Assembly: GCA_017546705.1 (NCBI GenBank)
Contig: JAFYSB010000017.1
Coordinates: 1 to 36,022 of the forward strand
Origin: Paludibacteraceae bacterium
GTDB lineage: Bacteria > Bacteroidota > Bacteroidia > Bacteroidales > Paludibacteraceae
Direction: 5' to 3'
DNA length: 36,022 nt
Made by a program: the position numbers and the translations under genes. Below, in pieces: positions 8,077-16,217 of this stretch. How positions within the stretch are numbered: position 1 is the first letter of the stretch; the number at the start of each line of letters is the position of its first letter. The notes beneath the pieces are model-generated. The model was not told the origin of the DNA. It worked only from the letters and a program-made list of their open reading frames with translations, and ran no database searches.

Positions 8077-8732
8077 GGCATAGTCGCTGCATAATAGTTG
8101 TTATCGCATTGATGGTGAGTAGTGTCATGCTGGCACAACCTCGCTTGCGTCGTCCAGAGATATACGTAGGTGGACACGCGGGAGTGATGGCCTCGTCTAT
8201 GATCTTCAAACCAACGATCAAGGGGATGGATATTATGCAATCACCATTGAGCGTAAATGGCGGATTGATATTCCGCTACGCAGCCCATAAGGTATGCGCC
8301 ATACAAGTGGAGGCTAATTACATGCAACGTGGTTGGCGAGAGCAAGGAGAGGGATATGATTATCGTCGCCAATTGGAATACATAGAGGTGCCACTATTGA
8401 TGCACTTATATTTTGGAGGACAACATTTTAGGGGATTTTTGAACCTTGGCCCACAAATAGGTTATTGCCTCAGCGATACCGAGTACGGAACAAAGAATCC
8501 TAATCAAACGCATCAGTATGTAGCCATCCAAAATCCTTTTGATTGGGGATTGGCAGGTGGATTGGGCGTATATTACCGCACGAATAAGATAGGATTGTTT
8601 CAATTAGAGGCGCGATTTAATTATAGTTTCGGCAGTGTGTTCTCCAATCGCAAAACGGACCATTTTGAGTTTGCTAACCCAATCGGGCTGAGTATCAATC
8701 TGGCGTATTTGTGGGAGATTAAAATAAAGTAA
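8073..8732 (+). CDS. PorT-like outer-membrane beta-barrel protein
   Basis: This 219-residue protein has a signal peptide (1-21, ending MLAQ) and alternating hydrophobic strands typical of the small OMP_b-brl / PorT-like family. Recognisable pieces are GGHAGVMASSM, the LEYIEVPLLMHLYF strand, FLNLGPQIGYCLS and the terminal SINLAYLWEIKIK. PorT-type proteins are outer-membrane barrels, some required for type IX secretion; this call covers the family, not that specific role. The start codon overlaps the stop of the preceding gene by 4 nt (ATGA). Confidence 0.8.
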   Translation: MRHSRCIIVVIALMVSSVMLAQPRLRRPEIYVGGHAGVMASSMIFKPTIKGMDIMQSPLSVNGGLIFRYAAHKVCAIQVEANYMQRGWREQGEGYDYRRQLEYIEVPLLMHLYFGGQHFRGFLNLGPQIGYCLSDTEYGTKNPNQTHQYVAIQNPFDWGLAGGLGVYYRTNKIGLFQLEARFNYSFGSVFSNRKTDHFEFANPIGLSINLAYLWEIKIK

Positions 8733-8761
8733 ATGACATTAGAAAAATTGATACATGACAT

Positions 8762-9523
8762 ATGGGAAAAATTATTTCATTAGCTAATCAAAAAGGTGGT
8801 GTAGGTAAGACTACAACGTCTATCAACTTAGCCGCAGCATTGGCAAAGCTGGGTAAACGTGTATTATTGGTGGATGCTGATCCGCAAGCCAACACATCAT
8901 CGGGTTTAGGAGTAGATATCCAAGAATTGGATAGTACCGTATATGAATGCTTGATCAATGGCATAGACCCTCATACAGCCATCCTGCCAACTAGTATCGA
9001 AAATCTGTATATGATACCATCACATATCGACTTGGTGGGGGCAGAGATTGAGATGCTCAATCTGGAACAGCGTGAGAATATACTCAAGCGTGTACTTAGC
9101 CCTTTGAAAGGCGATTATGACTATATATTGATAGACTGCTCGCCATCGCTGGGGTTGATTACAATCAATGCGCTTACGGCGAGCGACAGCATTATTATAC
9201 CTGTACAATGCGAGTTTTTTGCCTTGGAAGGCATCGCGAAGCTGTTGAATACCATCAAGATTATCAAGTCGAATCTCAATCCTGCTTTGCGTATTGAAGG
9301 CTTCTTGCTGACGATGTATGATGCCCGCTTGCGCCTCTCAGCACAGGTACATGATGAGGTACGTCGTCACTTTGGTGACTTGGTATTCAATACCGTCATC
9401 GCACGTAATGTGCGCTTGAGCGAAGCACCTAGTCATGGTATGTCGGTACTGGAATATGATCGCAACAGTAAAGGTGCGAAAAACTATACGAATTTAGCTA
9501 AAGAATTGATAAAGAGACAATAA
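8762..9523 (+). CDS. parA: Chromosome-partitioning ATPase ParA (Soj)
   Basis: This 253-residue ParA/MinD-family ATPase has a deviant Walker A motif KGGVGKTT at residues 11-18, a DADPQAN motif at about 39-45 and LIDCSPSLG at about 123-131. It is the length expected of chromosomal ParA. ParA binds DNA non-specifically in its ATP form and moves ParB-parS complexes to segregate chromosome origins. It is followed 2 bp later by parB. The 29-bp gap upstream shows no clear promoter, so it may be read from the envelope operon. Confidence 0.96.
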   Translation: MGKIISLANQKGGVGKTTTSINLAAALAKLGKRVLLVDADPQANTSSGLGVDIQELDSTVYECLINGIDPHTAILPTSIENLYMIPSHIDLVGAEIEMLNLEQRENILKRVLSPLKGDYDYILIDCSPSLGLITINALTASDSIIIPVQCEFFALEGIAKLLNTIKIIKSNLNPALRIEGFLLTMYDARLRLSAQVHDEVRRHFGDLVFNTVIARNVRLSEAPSHGMSVLEYDRNSKGAKNYTNLAKELIKRQ

Positions 9524-9525
9524 GC

Positions 9526-10347
9526 ATGAAAAAAACACTGGGTTTAGGACGAGGATTAGATGCCTTGATTGATACTACGCATGTGGCTACTGCGGGCTCC
9601 TCTTCTATTAACGAAATAGCCATTGATAAGATTTATGCCAATCCTGATCAGCCACGTCACACTTTTGATGAGGAAGCACTGCAAGAGTTGGCTCAATCCA
9701 TCAGCGATCATGGTGTGATATCCCCTATCACCTTGCGCAAAGATGCCAACAATAGGTATATGATTATCGCTGGTGAGCGTCGTTACCGTGCAGCAAAGTT
9801 GGCGGGATTGCAAGCTATCCCTGCCTATATCCGTACAGCCAAGGATGAGCAGGTGATGGAATGGGCATTGATTGAAAACATTCAGCGCGAAGACTTGGAT
9901 GCCATAGAGATTGCTTTGGCCTATCAACGCTTGATGGATGAATACAATCTTACCCAAGAACGCATGTCGGAGCGTGTCGGTAAGAAACGTGCTACCGTAG
10001 CCAACTATTTGCGTTTGCTCAAGTTGCCAGCAGAGATACAGTTGGGTATCAAAGAGAAGAAGATTGATATGGGACATGCTCGTGCTATCTTAGGTTCACC
10101 ATCACCAGAACAACAATTGGCAATCTATAAGAAGATTGTACAAAATGGTTTGTCGGTGAGAAAGGTAGAGGAATTGGTTAATTCTACCAAACCTGCCAAA
10201 TCAAAGCCGCTAGCCGTTTCCTATAGCGAACAACAAACACAATTGCAGCACGCATTGCAGTTGCCAGTAAAGATTAGTGGCAACAAACTGACTATATCCT
10301 TTGCAGACGAAGATCAACTCAATGCGATTATCCAACGATTGATTTGA
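9526..10347 (+). CDS. parB: Chromosome-partitioning protein ParB (Spo0J)
   Basis: This 273-residue ParB protein has the N-terminal LGRGLDALI peptide that contacts ParA, the ParB/Srx domain with ENIQREDL and the arginine patch GERRYRAAK starting at residue 83 (the CTP-binding motif), and a helix-turn-helix region around EYNLTQERMSERVGKKRATV. ParB clamps spread from parS sites near the origin. I saw no site resembling the consensus parS palindrome TGTTTCACGTGAAACA here. The stop overlaps the TTG start of the next gene (TTGA). Confidence 0.95.
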   Translation: MKKTLGLGRGLDALIDTTHVATAGSSSINEIAIDKIYANPDQPRHTFDEEALQELAQSISDHGVISPITLRKDANNRYMIIAGERRYRAAKLAGLQAIPAYIRTAKDEQVMEWALIENIQREDLDAIEIALAYQRLMDEYNLTQERMSERVGKKRATVANYLRLLKLPAEIQLGIKEKKIDMGHARAILGSPSPEQQLAIYKKIVQNGLSVRKVEELVNSTKPAKSKPLAVSYSEQQTQLQHALQLPVKISGNKLTISFADEDQLNAIIQRLI

Positions 10348-11045
10348 AGCGACTAATCATCTACATATTGTTGATTTGCTTTGTGTCCCCAGGATTGGCT
10401 CAAACGGATATGGCAATCGATACCACCGAATGGATGACTACTGAAGAAATTCAGCAAAAGCATCAGTCGGAGTCTTTGGTGGTGCATGCAGATTCTATGC
10501 CACTCACTCAAAAGGAGATGGATCGCCTATTTTGGAAACCAGATCCACTACGTGCTGTTTGGCTCGGGGCAATTGTACCAGGATTGGGACAGATCTATAA
10601 TCGTAGTTACTGGAAAGTGCCGATTGTGTATGGCGGTTTTATGGGATGTGTATATGCTATCACGTGGACAAGTGGTCAGTATGAAAGCTATAAGAATGCC
10701 TATCGAGATATTTATTTCGACATTCGTGATGGCAAGGTGACGAATGATCCAAGCAAATCCTATATTGCCATTCTGCCCGAAGGTTACACCATCGATCGTA
10801 TGGGAGGGGCATCGGCATATCAAAATCGCCTGAAAGAGTGGCAAAATAAGATGCATCGTAACCGCGATTTGGCCATTGCTATCACGGCAATCGTATATGC
10901 GCTCACACTGGTAGATGCATATGTGGATGCGCAACTTTTTGATTTCGATATATCTACCGATTTGTCGCTCAACGTATCTCCACAGTTGTATTACGATCTT
11001 CAGAACCAACGGAGTGCAGAAGTGAAATTAGCAATTAGTTTTTAA
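10344..11045 (+). CDS. DUF5683-domain membrane protein
   Basis: This 233-residue protein has a signal peptide (1-19), then KPDPLRAVWLGAIVPGLGQIYNRSYWKVPIVYGG, the diagnostic start of the DUF5683 domain, and a further hydrophobic helix near AIAITAIVYALTLVDAYVDA. Its function is unknown; from memory it commonly sits between parB and a murein transglycosylase gene in Bacteroidales, as here. The start is TTG at 10344, overlapping the parB stop by 4 nt (TTGA), a coupling arrangement like the more usual ATGA. Confidence 0.88.
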   Translation: MKRLIIYILLICFVSPGLAQTDMAIDTTEWMTTEEIQQKHQSESLVVHADSMPLTQKEMDRLFWKPDPLRAVWLGAIVPGLGQIYNRSYWKVPIVYGGFMGCVYAITWTSGQYESYKNAYRDIYFDIRDGKVTNDPSKSYIAILPEGYTIDRMGGASAYQNRLKEWQNKMHRNRDLAIAITAIVYALTLVDAYVDAQLFDFDISTDLSLNVSPQLYYDLQNQRSAEVKLAISF

Positions 11046-11066
11046 CATACAAAATATTTTAACCCA

Positions 11067-12287
11067 TTGAAACGATTACTCTACATACTCATTCTTAATT
11101 GGATGTTGATTCCTGTGATTCATGCTAATGATAGCATCGTTGCTATATCCACAGACACGATCTTGGAGCGTATATTCTTCGATGAAGCATTGGCATGGTT
11201 AGACACTACCGAATGTACATCCGATACACTCATTACTGAACTACCAGACTCTATTTATAAGCAACGATTACAGGCTTTGCCCTTCGTTATTGAAGTACCT
11301 TACAATGAGGTGGTTAGGCGCTATATTTTGCGCTATGTGAAGCATAGTCCGCGTCAGTTAGCTGCGTTGCAACGCAAAGCGGAATACTATTTTCCCATCT
11401 TTGAAGATATTTTAGCAAAGCATGATTTGCCTTATGAATTGTGCTATATGCCTGTGATAGAATCGGCACTCAATCCGCAAGCACGTTCACATATGGGAGC
11501 AACTGGATTATGGCAATTTATGCCTGCAACAGGCAAGAAATATGGTCTGGAGATCAATTCTTTGGTAGATGAGCGGATGGACCCTATCCGCTCTACCGAA
11601 GCTGCATGTTTGTTCCTGAAGAATTTGTATGCTATATTTCAAGATTGGAATCTGGTGATCGCAGCATACAATTGTGGTCCAGGTAACGTAAACAAGGCCA
11701 TTCATCGCGCAGGTGGGAAACGTGATTTCTGGAGCATTTATCCTTATTTGCCCAGCGAAACACGAGGCTATTTACCTATTTTTATCGCAGCATCTTATGC
11801 TATGAACTATGCAGAAGCGCATGGCATATGTCCTGCAAAACCATTAGCAACGATGGCATCAGACACAATCGTAACTACCCAACGTCAGCATCTCAAGCAG
11901 ATTGCAGATAATATTGATATTCCTTTGGCTGAATTGCGCCGCCTCAATCCGCAATATCCACGTGATATTATTCCAGGCGGTAAGGCATATGCCATTTGTT
12001 TGCCGATTGAGAAAGCAGGGTTGTATATTGACAAGCAAGATACTATCTTAGCGTATCAAGCCAAGGAACTCATTCATAATCGTCGAGACGAGATTGAATT
12101 ACTGCATCGTACTTCTGTGAATGGAGGTTATTCCATCAATGGGGTTACCTACTACAAGATTAAAGAAGGTGATACGTTGGGTGGCATCGCTAAGAAATTT
12201 AGGGTTAGCGTCAAGCAACTTAAAGCATGGAATGGATTGAAATCAGACATGATTCGTGCGGGTAAAACGCTTAAAATAGGCAGTTAG
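11067..12287 (+). CDS. mltD: Membrane-bound lytic murein transglycosylase D-type enzyme with LysM domains
   Basis: This 406-residue exported enzyme cleaves the glycan strands of peptidoglycan, forming 1,6-anhydro ends. The SLT domain (about residues 110-260) has the catalytic glutamate E132 in MPVIESALNPQA, then GATGLWQFMPATGKKYGL and AAYNCGPGNVNKAI. A degenerate LysM-like segment (about 275-315) and a clear C-terminal LysM (about 360-405, YYKIKEGDTLGGIAKKF ... LKIG) bind the wall. The signal peptide is at residues 1-20. The start is TTG at 11067; no ATG would retain the signal peptide. Confidence 0.92.
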   Translation: MKRLLYILILNWMLIPVIHANDSIVAISTDTILERIFFDEALAWLDTTECTSDTLITELPDSIYKQRLQALPFVIEVPYNEVVRRYILRYVKHSPRQLAALQRKAEYYFPIFEDILAKHDLPYELCYMPVIESALNPQARSHMGATGLWQFMPATGKKYGLEINSLVDERMDPIRSTEAACLFLKNLYAIFQDWNLVIAAYNCGPGNVNKAIHRAGGKRDFWSIYPYLPSETRGYLPIFIAASYAMNYAEAHGICPAKPLATMASDTIVTTQRQHLKQIADNIDIPLAELRRLNPQYPRDIIPGGKAYAICLPIEKAGLYIDKQDTILAYQAKELIHNRRDEIELLHRTSVNGGYSINGVTYYKIKEGDTLGGIAKKFRVSVKQLKAWNGLKSDMIRAGKTLKIGS

Positions 12288-12307
12288 GGAATTAAAAATA
12301 GTGTGAT

Positions 12308-12634
12308 ATGTCAAACCCTACCAAAATATATTACTCTCTGTCGGAAGTTAAGCAAATGCTGGATCTTCCAGCCTCTACATTGAGGTATTGGGAGGAACAG
12401 TTCTCGCAACTTGCTCCTCGCAAAGATGAACATGGTAATCGCTACTATACAGAGAAAGATATTGACTTTGTAAAGCAAGTCAAATACCTGCGTGACGAAT
12501 TGCATATTACACGTATCGCTGCCATCAAGAATGAATTGCAATCCAATACTAAACAAGTAGATGTTCGTCAAAAAGCAACTGAAATTCTTCAGCAGGTGCG
12601 TGCTGAACTGGTAGAAATAAGAGCAAAAATATAG
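12308..12634 (+). CDS. MerR-family transcriptional regulator
   Basis: This 108-residue protein is almost entirely a MerR-type winged helix: YYSLSEVKQMLDLPASTLRYWEEQF (helix-turn-helix), then NRYYTEKDIDFVKQVKYL (wing and second helix). It lacks a long C-terminal effector domain, having only a short helical tail (about 75-108). Such short MerR-like proteins are common in Bacteroidota; the target is unknown. It begins 20 bp after mltD. A new promoter lies just beyond its stop, so it is probably the last gene of the preceding operon. Confidence 0.88.
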   Translation: MSNPTKIYYSLSEVKQMLDLPASTLRYWEEQFSQLAPRKDEHGNRYYTEKDIDFVKQVKYLRDELHITRIAAIKNELQSNTKQVDVRQKATEILQQVRAELVEIRAKI

Positions 12635-12640
12635 TAGGTA

Positions 12641-12672
12641 TTTGCGTATCTGCGTTATTTTTTATAATTTTG
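12641..12672 (+). promoter_or_regulatory. Promoter of the FKBP-DUF4827-glmM operon
   Basis: TTTG (12641-12644) and TAATTTTG (12665-12672) are separated by 20 bp, an exact match to the Bacteroidota pattern. The predicted transcript start near 12679 excludes the upstream open part of the next reading frame and supports ATG 12711. Confidence 0.78.
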
Positions 12673-12710
12673 CAGCGTTATTTGAGAATAAAATATTACA
12701 TGCTCAATCA

Positions 12711-13235
12711 ATGACCATTCGATATATAAATATGATGTTGACTCTCTGCTTAGTAATCGGATTGTCGGGATGCCGAAAATCCACTCCTCAGCAGGTACGA
12801 CATCTTGGGAAAGAGGCTCCAGTAGATTCTGCATTGTTAGCAAAAATGGAGTTTAACCAACGAATGGCCAATGCGGCAGATAAGGAATGCTTGAGATGGG
12901 TTCAAAGCGATTCGCTGGACTACATACTGGATGAGTTTGGATTTTGGTATAGAAAAGATGTTCAAGTTGATGGAACCCCATTGACACGTGGACAAAGTAC
13001 GCAGTTGCATGTGGTTGTGCGTGAGTTGGATGGTAATGTGTTAGCAGACTTAGAAGATGACTTCGTGTTGGGAAGCGACAATATGCCTATGGTAATGAAT
13101 CGTGTACTTAAAACCATGTGCGTAGGAGAGCGAACCACCACCATTACACCATGGTATTTGGCATATGGTGCAGAAGGAAGAGGAGTAATCAAACCATATA
13201 CGAATTTAATAATAACTATAGAAGTAAAAGAATAA
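12711..13235 (+). CDS. FKBP-type peptidylprolyl isomerase-like lipoprotein
   Basis: This 174-residue lipoprotein has an N-terminal hydrophobic segment ending in the lipobox LSGC. The C-terminal half resembles FKBP-type isomerases: SDNMPMVMNRVLKTMCVGERTTTITPWYLAYGAEGRG corresponds to the family's helix-flap-YGxxG block, and ITIEVKE is the final strand. It should be anchored in the envelope and act as a folding factor, but several active-site aromatics are not evident, so catalysis is uncertain. The start at 12711 is chosen because the promoter -7 element is at 12665-12672; ATG 12732 is an alternative. It is followed 4 bp later by the DUF4827 gene. Confidence 0.8.
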   Translation: MTIRYINMMLTLCLVIGLSGCRKSTPQQVRHLGKEAPVDSALLAKMEFNQRMANAADKECLRWVQSDSLDYILDEFGFWYRKDVQVDGTPLTRGQSTQLHVVVRELDGNVLADLEDDFVLGSDNMPMVMNRVLKTMCVGERTTTITPWYLAYGAEGRGVIKPYTNLIITIEVKE

Positions 13236-13239
13236 AAGC

Positions 13240-13782
13240 ATGAAACAAACTTATGTGTATATATTGTTGCTGCTAGCAAGTGTTGTTTGTAGTTGCAACA
13301 AAAACGTCTATTCAGAATTGCTAAAAGAAGAAGAAAAACTGATAGAATCTTTCATCGCACGACAAGGGATTCAAATCGTAGATGAAATGCCTACGACTAT
13401 GGCTGAATGGGGAGAGAAAGTCTATTGGAAGGTTCCAGACTATGACAATTTCTATTTCCATTTGGTCGATGAAGGAGATACTACTTCTGCTGAGTTGGAA
13501 GCAAAAGAGATCGTGATGCTTCGTTTTAAACGTTATACATTAGATGAATACGCTGACACGTTGAGCATGTGGACCACGCAGGATAGTGCTGAGCCGATTA
13601 AGTTTCAATACATGATTAACTCAAGCGAATCATGTACTGGTTGGCAAGTGGCATTGAAGTATATGAAACATCATAACTCGCAATGCAAAATTATTTGTCC
13701 AAGTAAGTTAGGTTTTGAAGAGGAGAATAGTTCTGTGACTCCATATGGATATGATCTTAAGATAAAAATTAAACGATACTAA
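13240..13782 (+). CDS. DUF4827-type lipoprotein
   Basis: This 180-residue lipoprotein has a signal sequence ending in VVCSC (lipobox cysteine near residue 20) followed by LLKEEEKLIESFIARQGI. The layout (a short helix, VYWKVPDYDNFYFHLVDEG, then a late VTPYGYDLKIKIKRY segment) resembles DUF4827, a Bacteroidota family distantly like FKBP domains. It lies between the FKBP-like lipoprotein and glmM, an association I remember from other Bacteroidales. Function unknown. The gap to glmM is 5 bp. Confidence 0.72.
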   Translation: MKQTYVYILLLLASVVCSCNKNVYSELLKEEEKLIESFIARQGIQIVDEMPTTMAEWGEKVYWKVPDYDNFYFHLVDEGDTTSAELEAKEIVMLRFKRYTLDEYADTLSMWTTQDSAEPIKFQYMINSSESCTGWQVALKYMKHHNSQCKIICPSKLGFEEENSSVTPYGYDLKIKIKRY

Positions 13783-13787
13783 TAACC

Positions 13788-15170
13788 ATGGCACTTGTAA
13801 AAAGTATTTCAGGCATTCGCGGCACAATTGGTGGTCGCGTTGCAGAGGGCTTGAGCCCAGTAGATGTTGTGCGTTTCACCGCTGCTTACGCTACTCAACG
13901 TAAGGCGATGATACCAGACAACAAGACAATTGTAGTAGGTCGTGATGCTCGTCTCTCTGGCGAGATGGTGGACCAATTGGTATGCGGTACCTTGATTGGT
14001 ATGGGCTATGATGTGATCAACATCGGTTTGGCTACCACTCCAACAACCGAGTTGGCTGTGACTGGTTTGAAGGCAGCAGGTGGTATCATCCTTACTGCAA
14101 GCCACAACCCAAAACAATGGAACGCACTCAAACTTCTTAACGAGAAAGGTGAGTTCCTTAACGACCAAGAGGGTAAAGAAGTATTGGCGATTGCAGAGGC
14201 AGAGGACTTTAACTTTGCGGAAGTAGATGACCTTGGTCATATTACCCATCGCGACTATTTGCCAGACCACGTTCGCGACGTGATGGCACTCGAATTGGTA
14301 GATAAAGCGGCTATTGAAGCAAAGAATTATACGGTGGCTATCGACTGTGTCAACTCAATCGGTGGCTTGGCTATTCCTGCCATCCTGCGTGCATTGGGCG
14401 TGAAGAATATCATCGAGCTCAACTGCGAACCAACTGGTCACTTCGCACACAATCCAGAGCCAATTCCACAAAACCTCACACAAATATCTGAGCTCATGCG
14501 TGAGGGCAAAGCAGATGTGGGCTTTGTGGTAGATCCTGATGTGGATCGCTTGGCAATCATTTGCGAGGACGGTGAGATGTTCGGCGAGGAGTACACACTC
14601 GTTTCTGTAGCTGACTACGTGCTTAGTCACACACCAGGCAACACCGTAAGTAATATGTCTTCTACACGTGCACTCAGCGATGTGACTGTGAAACACGGCG
14701 GTTCTTACAGCGCAAGTGCTGTAGGTGAGGTGAATGTGACTACCGAGATGAAGCGCACCAATGCTGTGATTGGTGGCGAGGGCAATGGTGGTGTGATCTA
14801 CCCAGCAAGCCACTATGGCCGCGATGCATTGGTAGGTGTTGCACTCTTCCTCAGTAGCTTAGCACAAAAGGGTTGCAAAGTGAGTGAGCTTCGCGCTACA
14901 TTCCCAGATTATTGCATTTCTAAGAACCGTATTGACCTCACTCCAGAGATTGACGTTGATAAGGTGTTGGAGGCTGTAAAAGGTAAATTTGCTGGCGAGC
15001 GTATCAATGACCGAGATGGCGTAAAAATCGACTTCGCCGATGGTTGGGTACACCTCCGCAAATCTAATACTGAGCCAATCATCCGTGTTTATTCTGAAGC
15101 TGCAACTATGGAAGAAGCAGATGAGTTGGCTAAGAAAGTAATTGACGTTGTTTGGGCTGTAGTAGGATAA
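13788..15170 (+). CDS. glmM: Phosphoglucosamine mutase GlmM
   Basis: This 460-residue alpha-D-phosphohexomutase converts glucosamine-6-phosphate to glucosamine-1-phosphate for UDP-GlcNAc, the precursor of peptidoglycan and lipid A. The phosphoserine loop TASHNP (S105), the metal loop DPDVDRLA, the sugar-binding loop GEGNGGVIYP and the phosphate loop RKSNTEPIIRVYSEA are all intact. Archaea-like GlmM/ManB forms share these motifs, so phosphomannomutase is the main alternative; the downstream surE and lpxB favour GlmM. Codon use is visibly G+C-richer than in the flanking genes, as expected for high expression. The stop shares one base with the surE start. Confidence 0.87.
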   Translation: MALVKSISGIRGTIGGRVAEGLSPVDVVRFTAAYATQRKAMIPDNKTIVVGRDARLSGEMVDQLVCGTLIGMGYDVINIGLATTPTTELAVTGLKAAGGIILTASHNPKQWNALKLLNEKGEFLNDQEGKEVLAIAEAEDFNFAEVDDLGHITHRDYLPDHVRDVMALELVDKAAIEAKNYTVAIDCVNSIGGLAIPAILRALGVKNIIELNCEPTGHFAHNPEPIPQNLTQISELMREGKADVGFVVDPDVDRLAIICEDGEMFGEEYTLVSVADYVLSHTPGNTVSNMSSTRALSDVTVKHGGSYSASAVGEVNVTTEMKRTNAVIGGEGNGGVIYPASHYGRDALVGVALFLSSLAQKGCKVSELRATFPDYCISKNRIDLTPEIDVDKVLEAVKGKFAGERINDRDGVKIDFADGWVHLRKSNTEPIIRVYSEAATMEEADELAKKVIDVVWAVVG

Positions 15171-15928
15171 TGGAGATTTTGATCACTAACGATGATGGCT
15201 GGGGAGCAAAAGGCATCCTCACACTTGTACGCATCTTGACCCAACTGGGGCACGTGACTGTCGTTGCCCCAGATGGGCCACGAAGCGGCATGAGCAATGC
15301 CATCAGCGTACAACAACCTATGTATCTTCGCCCACTCAATGACCCCAATTGGGGCAGCGAGGAGTGGCATAAAGATGCAACGGTATATATCACAAATGGC
15401 ACTCCAAGTGACTGCGTAAAATTAGCCTTAGACGTGTTGTTTGAAGGTGATCCTGCGCGCATCAATCTGCTTGCTAGTGGCATCAACCACGGCTCGAACG
15501 CGGCAATCAATGTGATTTACTCAGGAACAATGGGAGCAGTATTTGTAGGAGCAGAACATGGAATACCCGCAATAGGTTATTCAATTGATGACCATAATCC
15601 AGATGCTGATTTTAGCCATTTTGAAACATATATCCTAGAACTAACTCGCCATCTCATCGAAGAAGGCATGCCTTATGGCGTATGCTATAATATCAACGCC
15701 CCTGTAGGTGAGCTTCAAGGTGTTCGTTGGACACGTCAATGCCGTGGTTTTTGGCAAAAAGAAATGGAAGAGCGTGTAGATGAGAAAGGAGAGAAATACT
15801 ACTGGTTGACAGGAGAATTTGTAAATATCGAACCCGAAGTGGAAGGTACAGACATCTGGGCTATGAACAACCATTATGTTAGTGTACATCCTTGCACGAT
15901 AGATCAAACCGCCTACGCAGAGATTTGA
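15170..15928 (+). CDS. surE: 5'/3'-nucleotidase SurE
   Basis: This 252-residue SurE nucleotidase begins with the canonical MEILITNDDGWGAKG, where D8 and D9 are metal ligands. It continues with VVAPDGPRSGMSNAIS, the NGTPSDCVKLAL motif and SGINHGSNAAINVIYSGTMGA. SurE dephosphorylates nucleoside monophosphates and short oligonucleotides. The frame is open slightly upstream to 15152, but the start at 15170, overlapping the glmM stop by one base, restores the conserved N-terminus. Confidence 0.94.
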   Translation: MEILITNDDGWGAKGILTLVRILTQLGHVTVVAPDGPRSGMSNAISVQQPMYLRPLNDPNWGSEEWHKDATVYITNGTPSDCVKLALDVLFEGDPARINLLASGINHGSNAAINVIYSGTMGAVFVGAEHGIPAIGYSIDDHNPDADFSHFETYILELTRHLIEEGMPYGVCYNINAPVGELQGVRWTRQCRGFWQKEMEERVDEKGEKYYWLTGEFVNIEPEVEGTDIWAMNNHYVSVHPCTIDQTAYAEI

Positions 15929-15962
15929 TAAATATTGGATAGGTATCCTACTGGGGCTTGCG

Positions 15963-16196
15963 TTGCCAGCTGTGGTAGGATATGCATATGTTGAGCGCTT
16001 CAATTTGTGGTACACATTTGAGGCGTTTGATATGGATTTGATGGGTGGTATATTGAGTAGGATATTGCAGGTCGGTATTTTCCCTAATTTGGCATTACTA
16101 TTTGTGTTTTACACGATGGAATTGTGGAAATTGGCAAAAGGTGTATTGCTGGCAGCCCTACCATACCTTATTATGAGTATAGTTCTTATGGCATAA
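15963..16196 (+). CDS. Small membrane protein between surE and lpxB (start uncertain)
   Basis: This is a short hydrophobic protein with at least two further membrane helices (around SRILQVGIFPNLALLFVFYTMEL and GVLLAALPYLIMSIVLM). TTG 15963 would give 77 residues but would cut into what looks like a first membrane helix: the same frame is open from 15903 and reads RFDKYWIGILLGLALPAVV before the TTG. No ATG, GTG or TTG precedes it in frame; CTG 15951 or a rarer start such as ATA 15939 would be needed. I recall small membrane proteins at this place in other Bacteroidales. Function unknown. Confidence 0.6.
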   Translation: MPAVVGYAYVERFNLWYTFEAFDMDLMGGILSRILQVGIFPNLALLFVFYTMELWKLAKGVLLAALPYLIMSIVLMA

Positions 16197-16217
16197 TCAT
16201 TATAATCATCAATACTA

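Noticed and set aside
8762..10347. A parS site near parA-parB
   Set aside because: No sequence close to the consensus parS palindrome was found in or around the genes. CACGTG occurs at 15251-15260, but its flanks do not fit.
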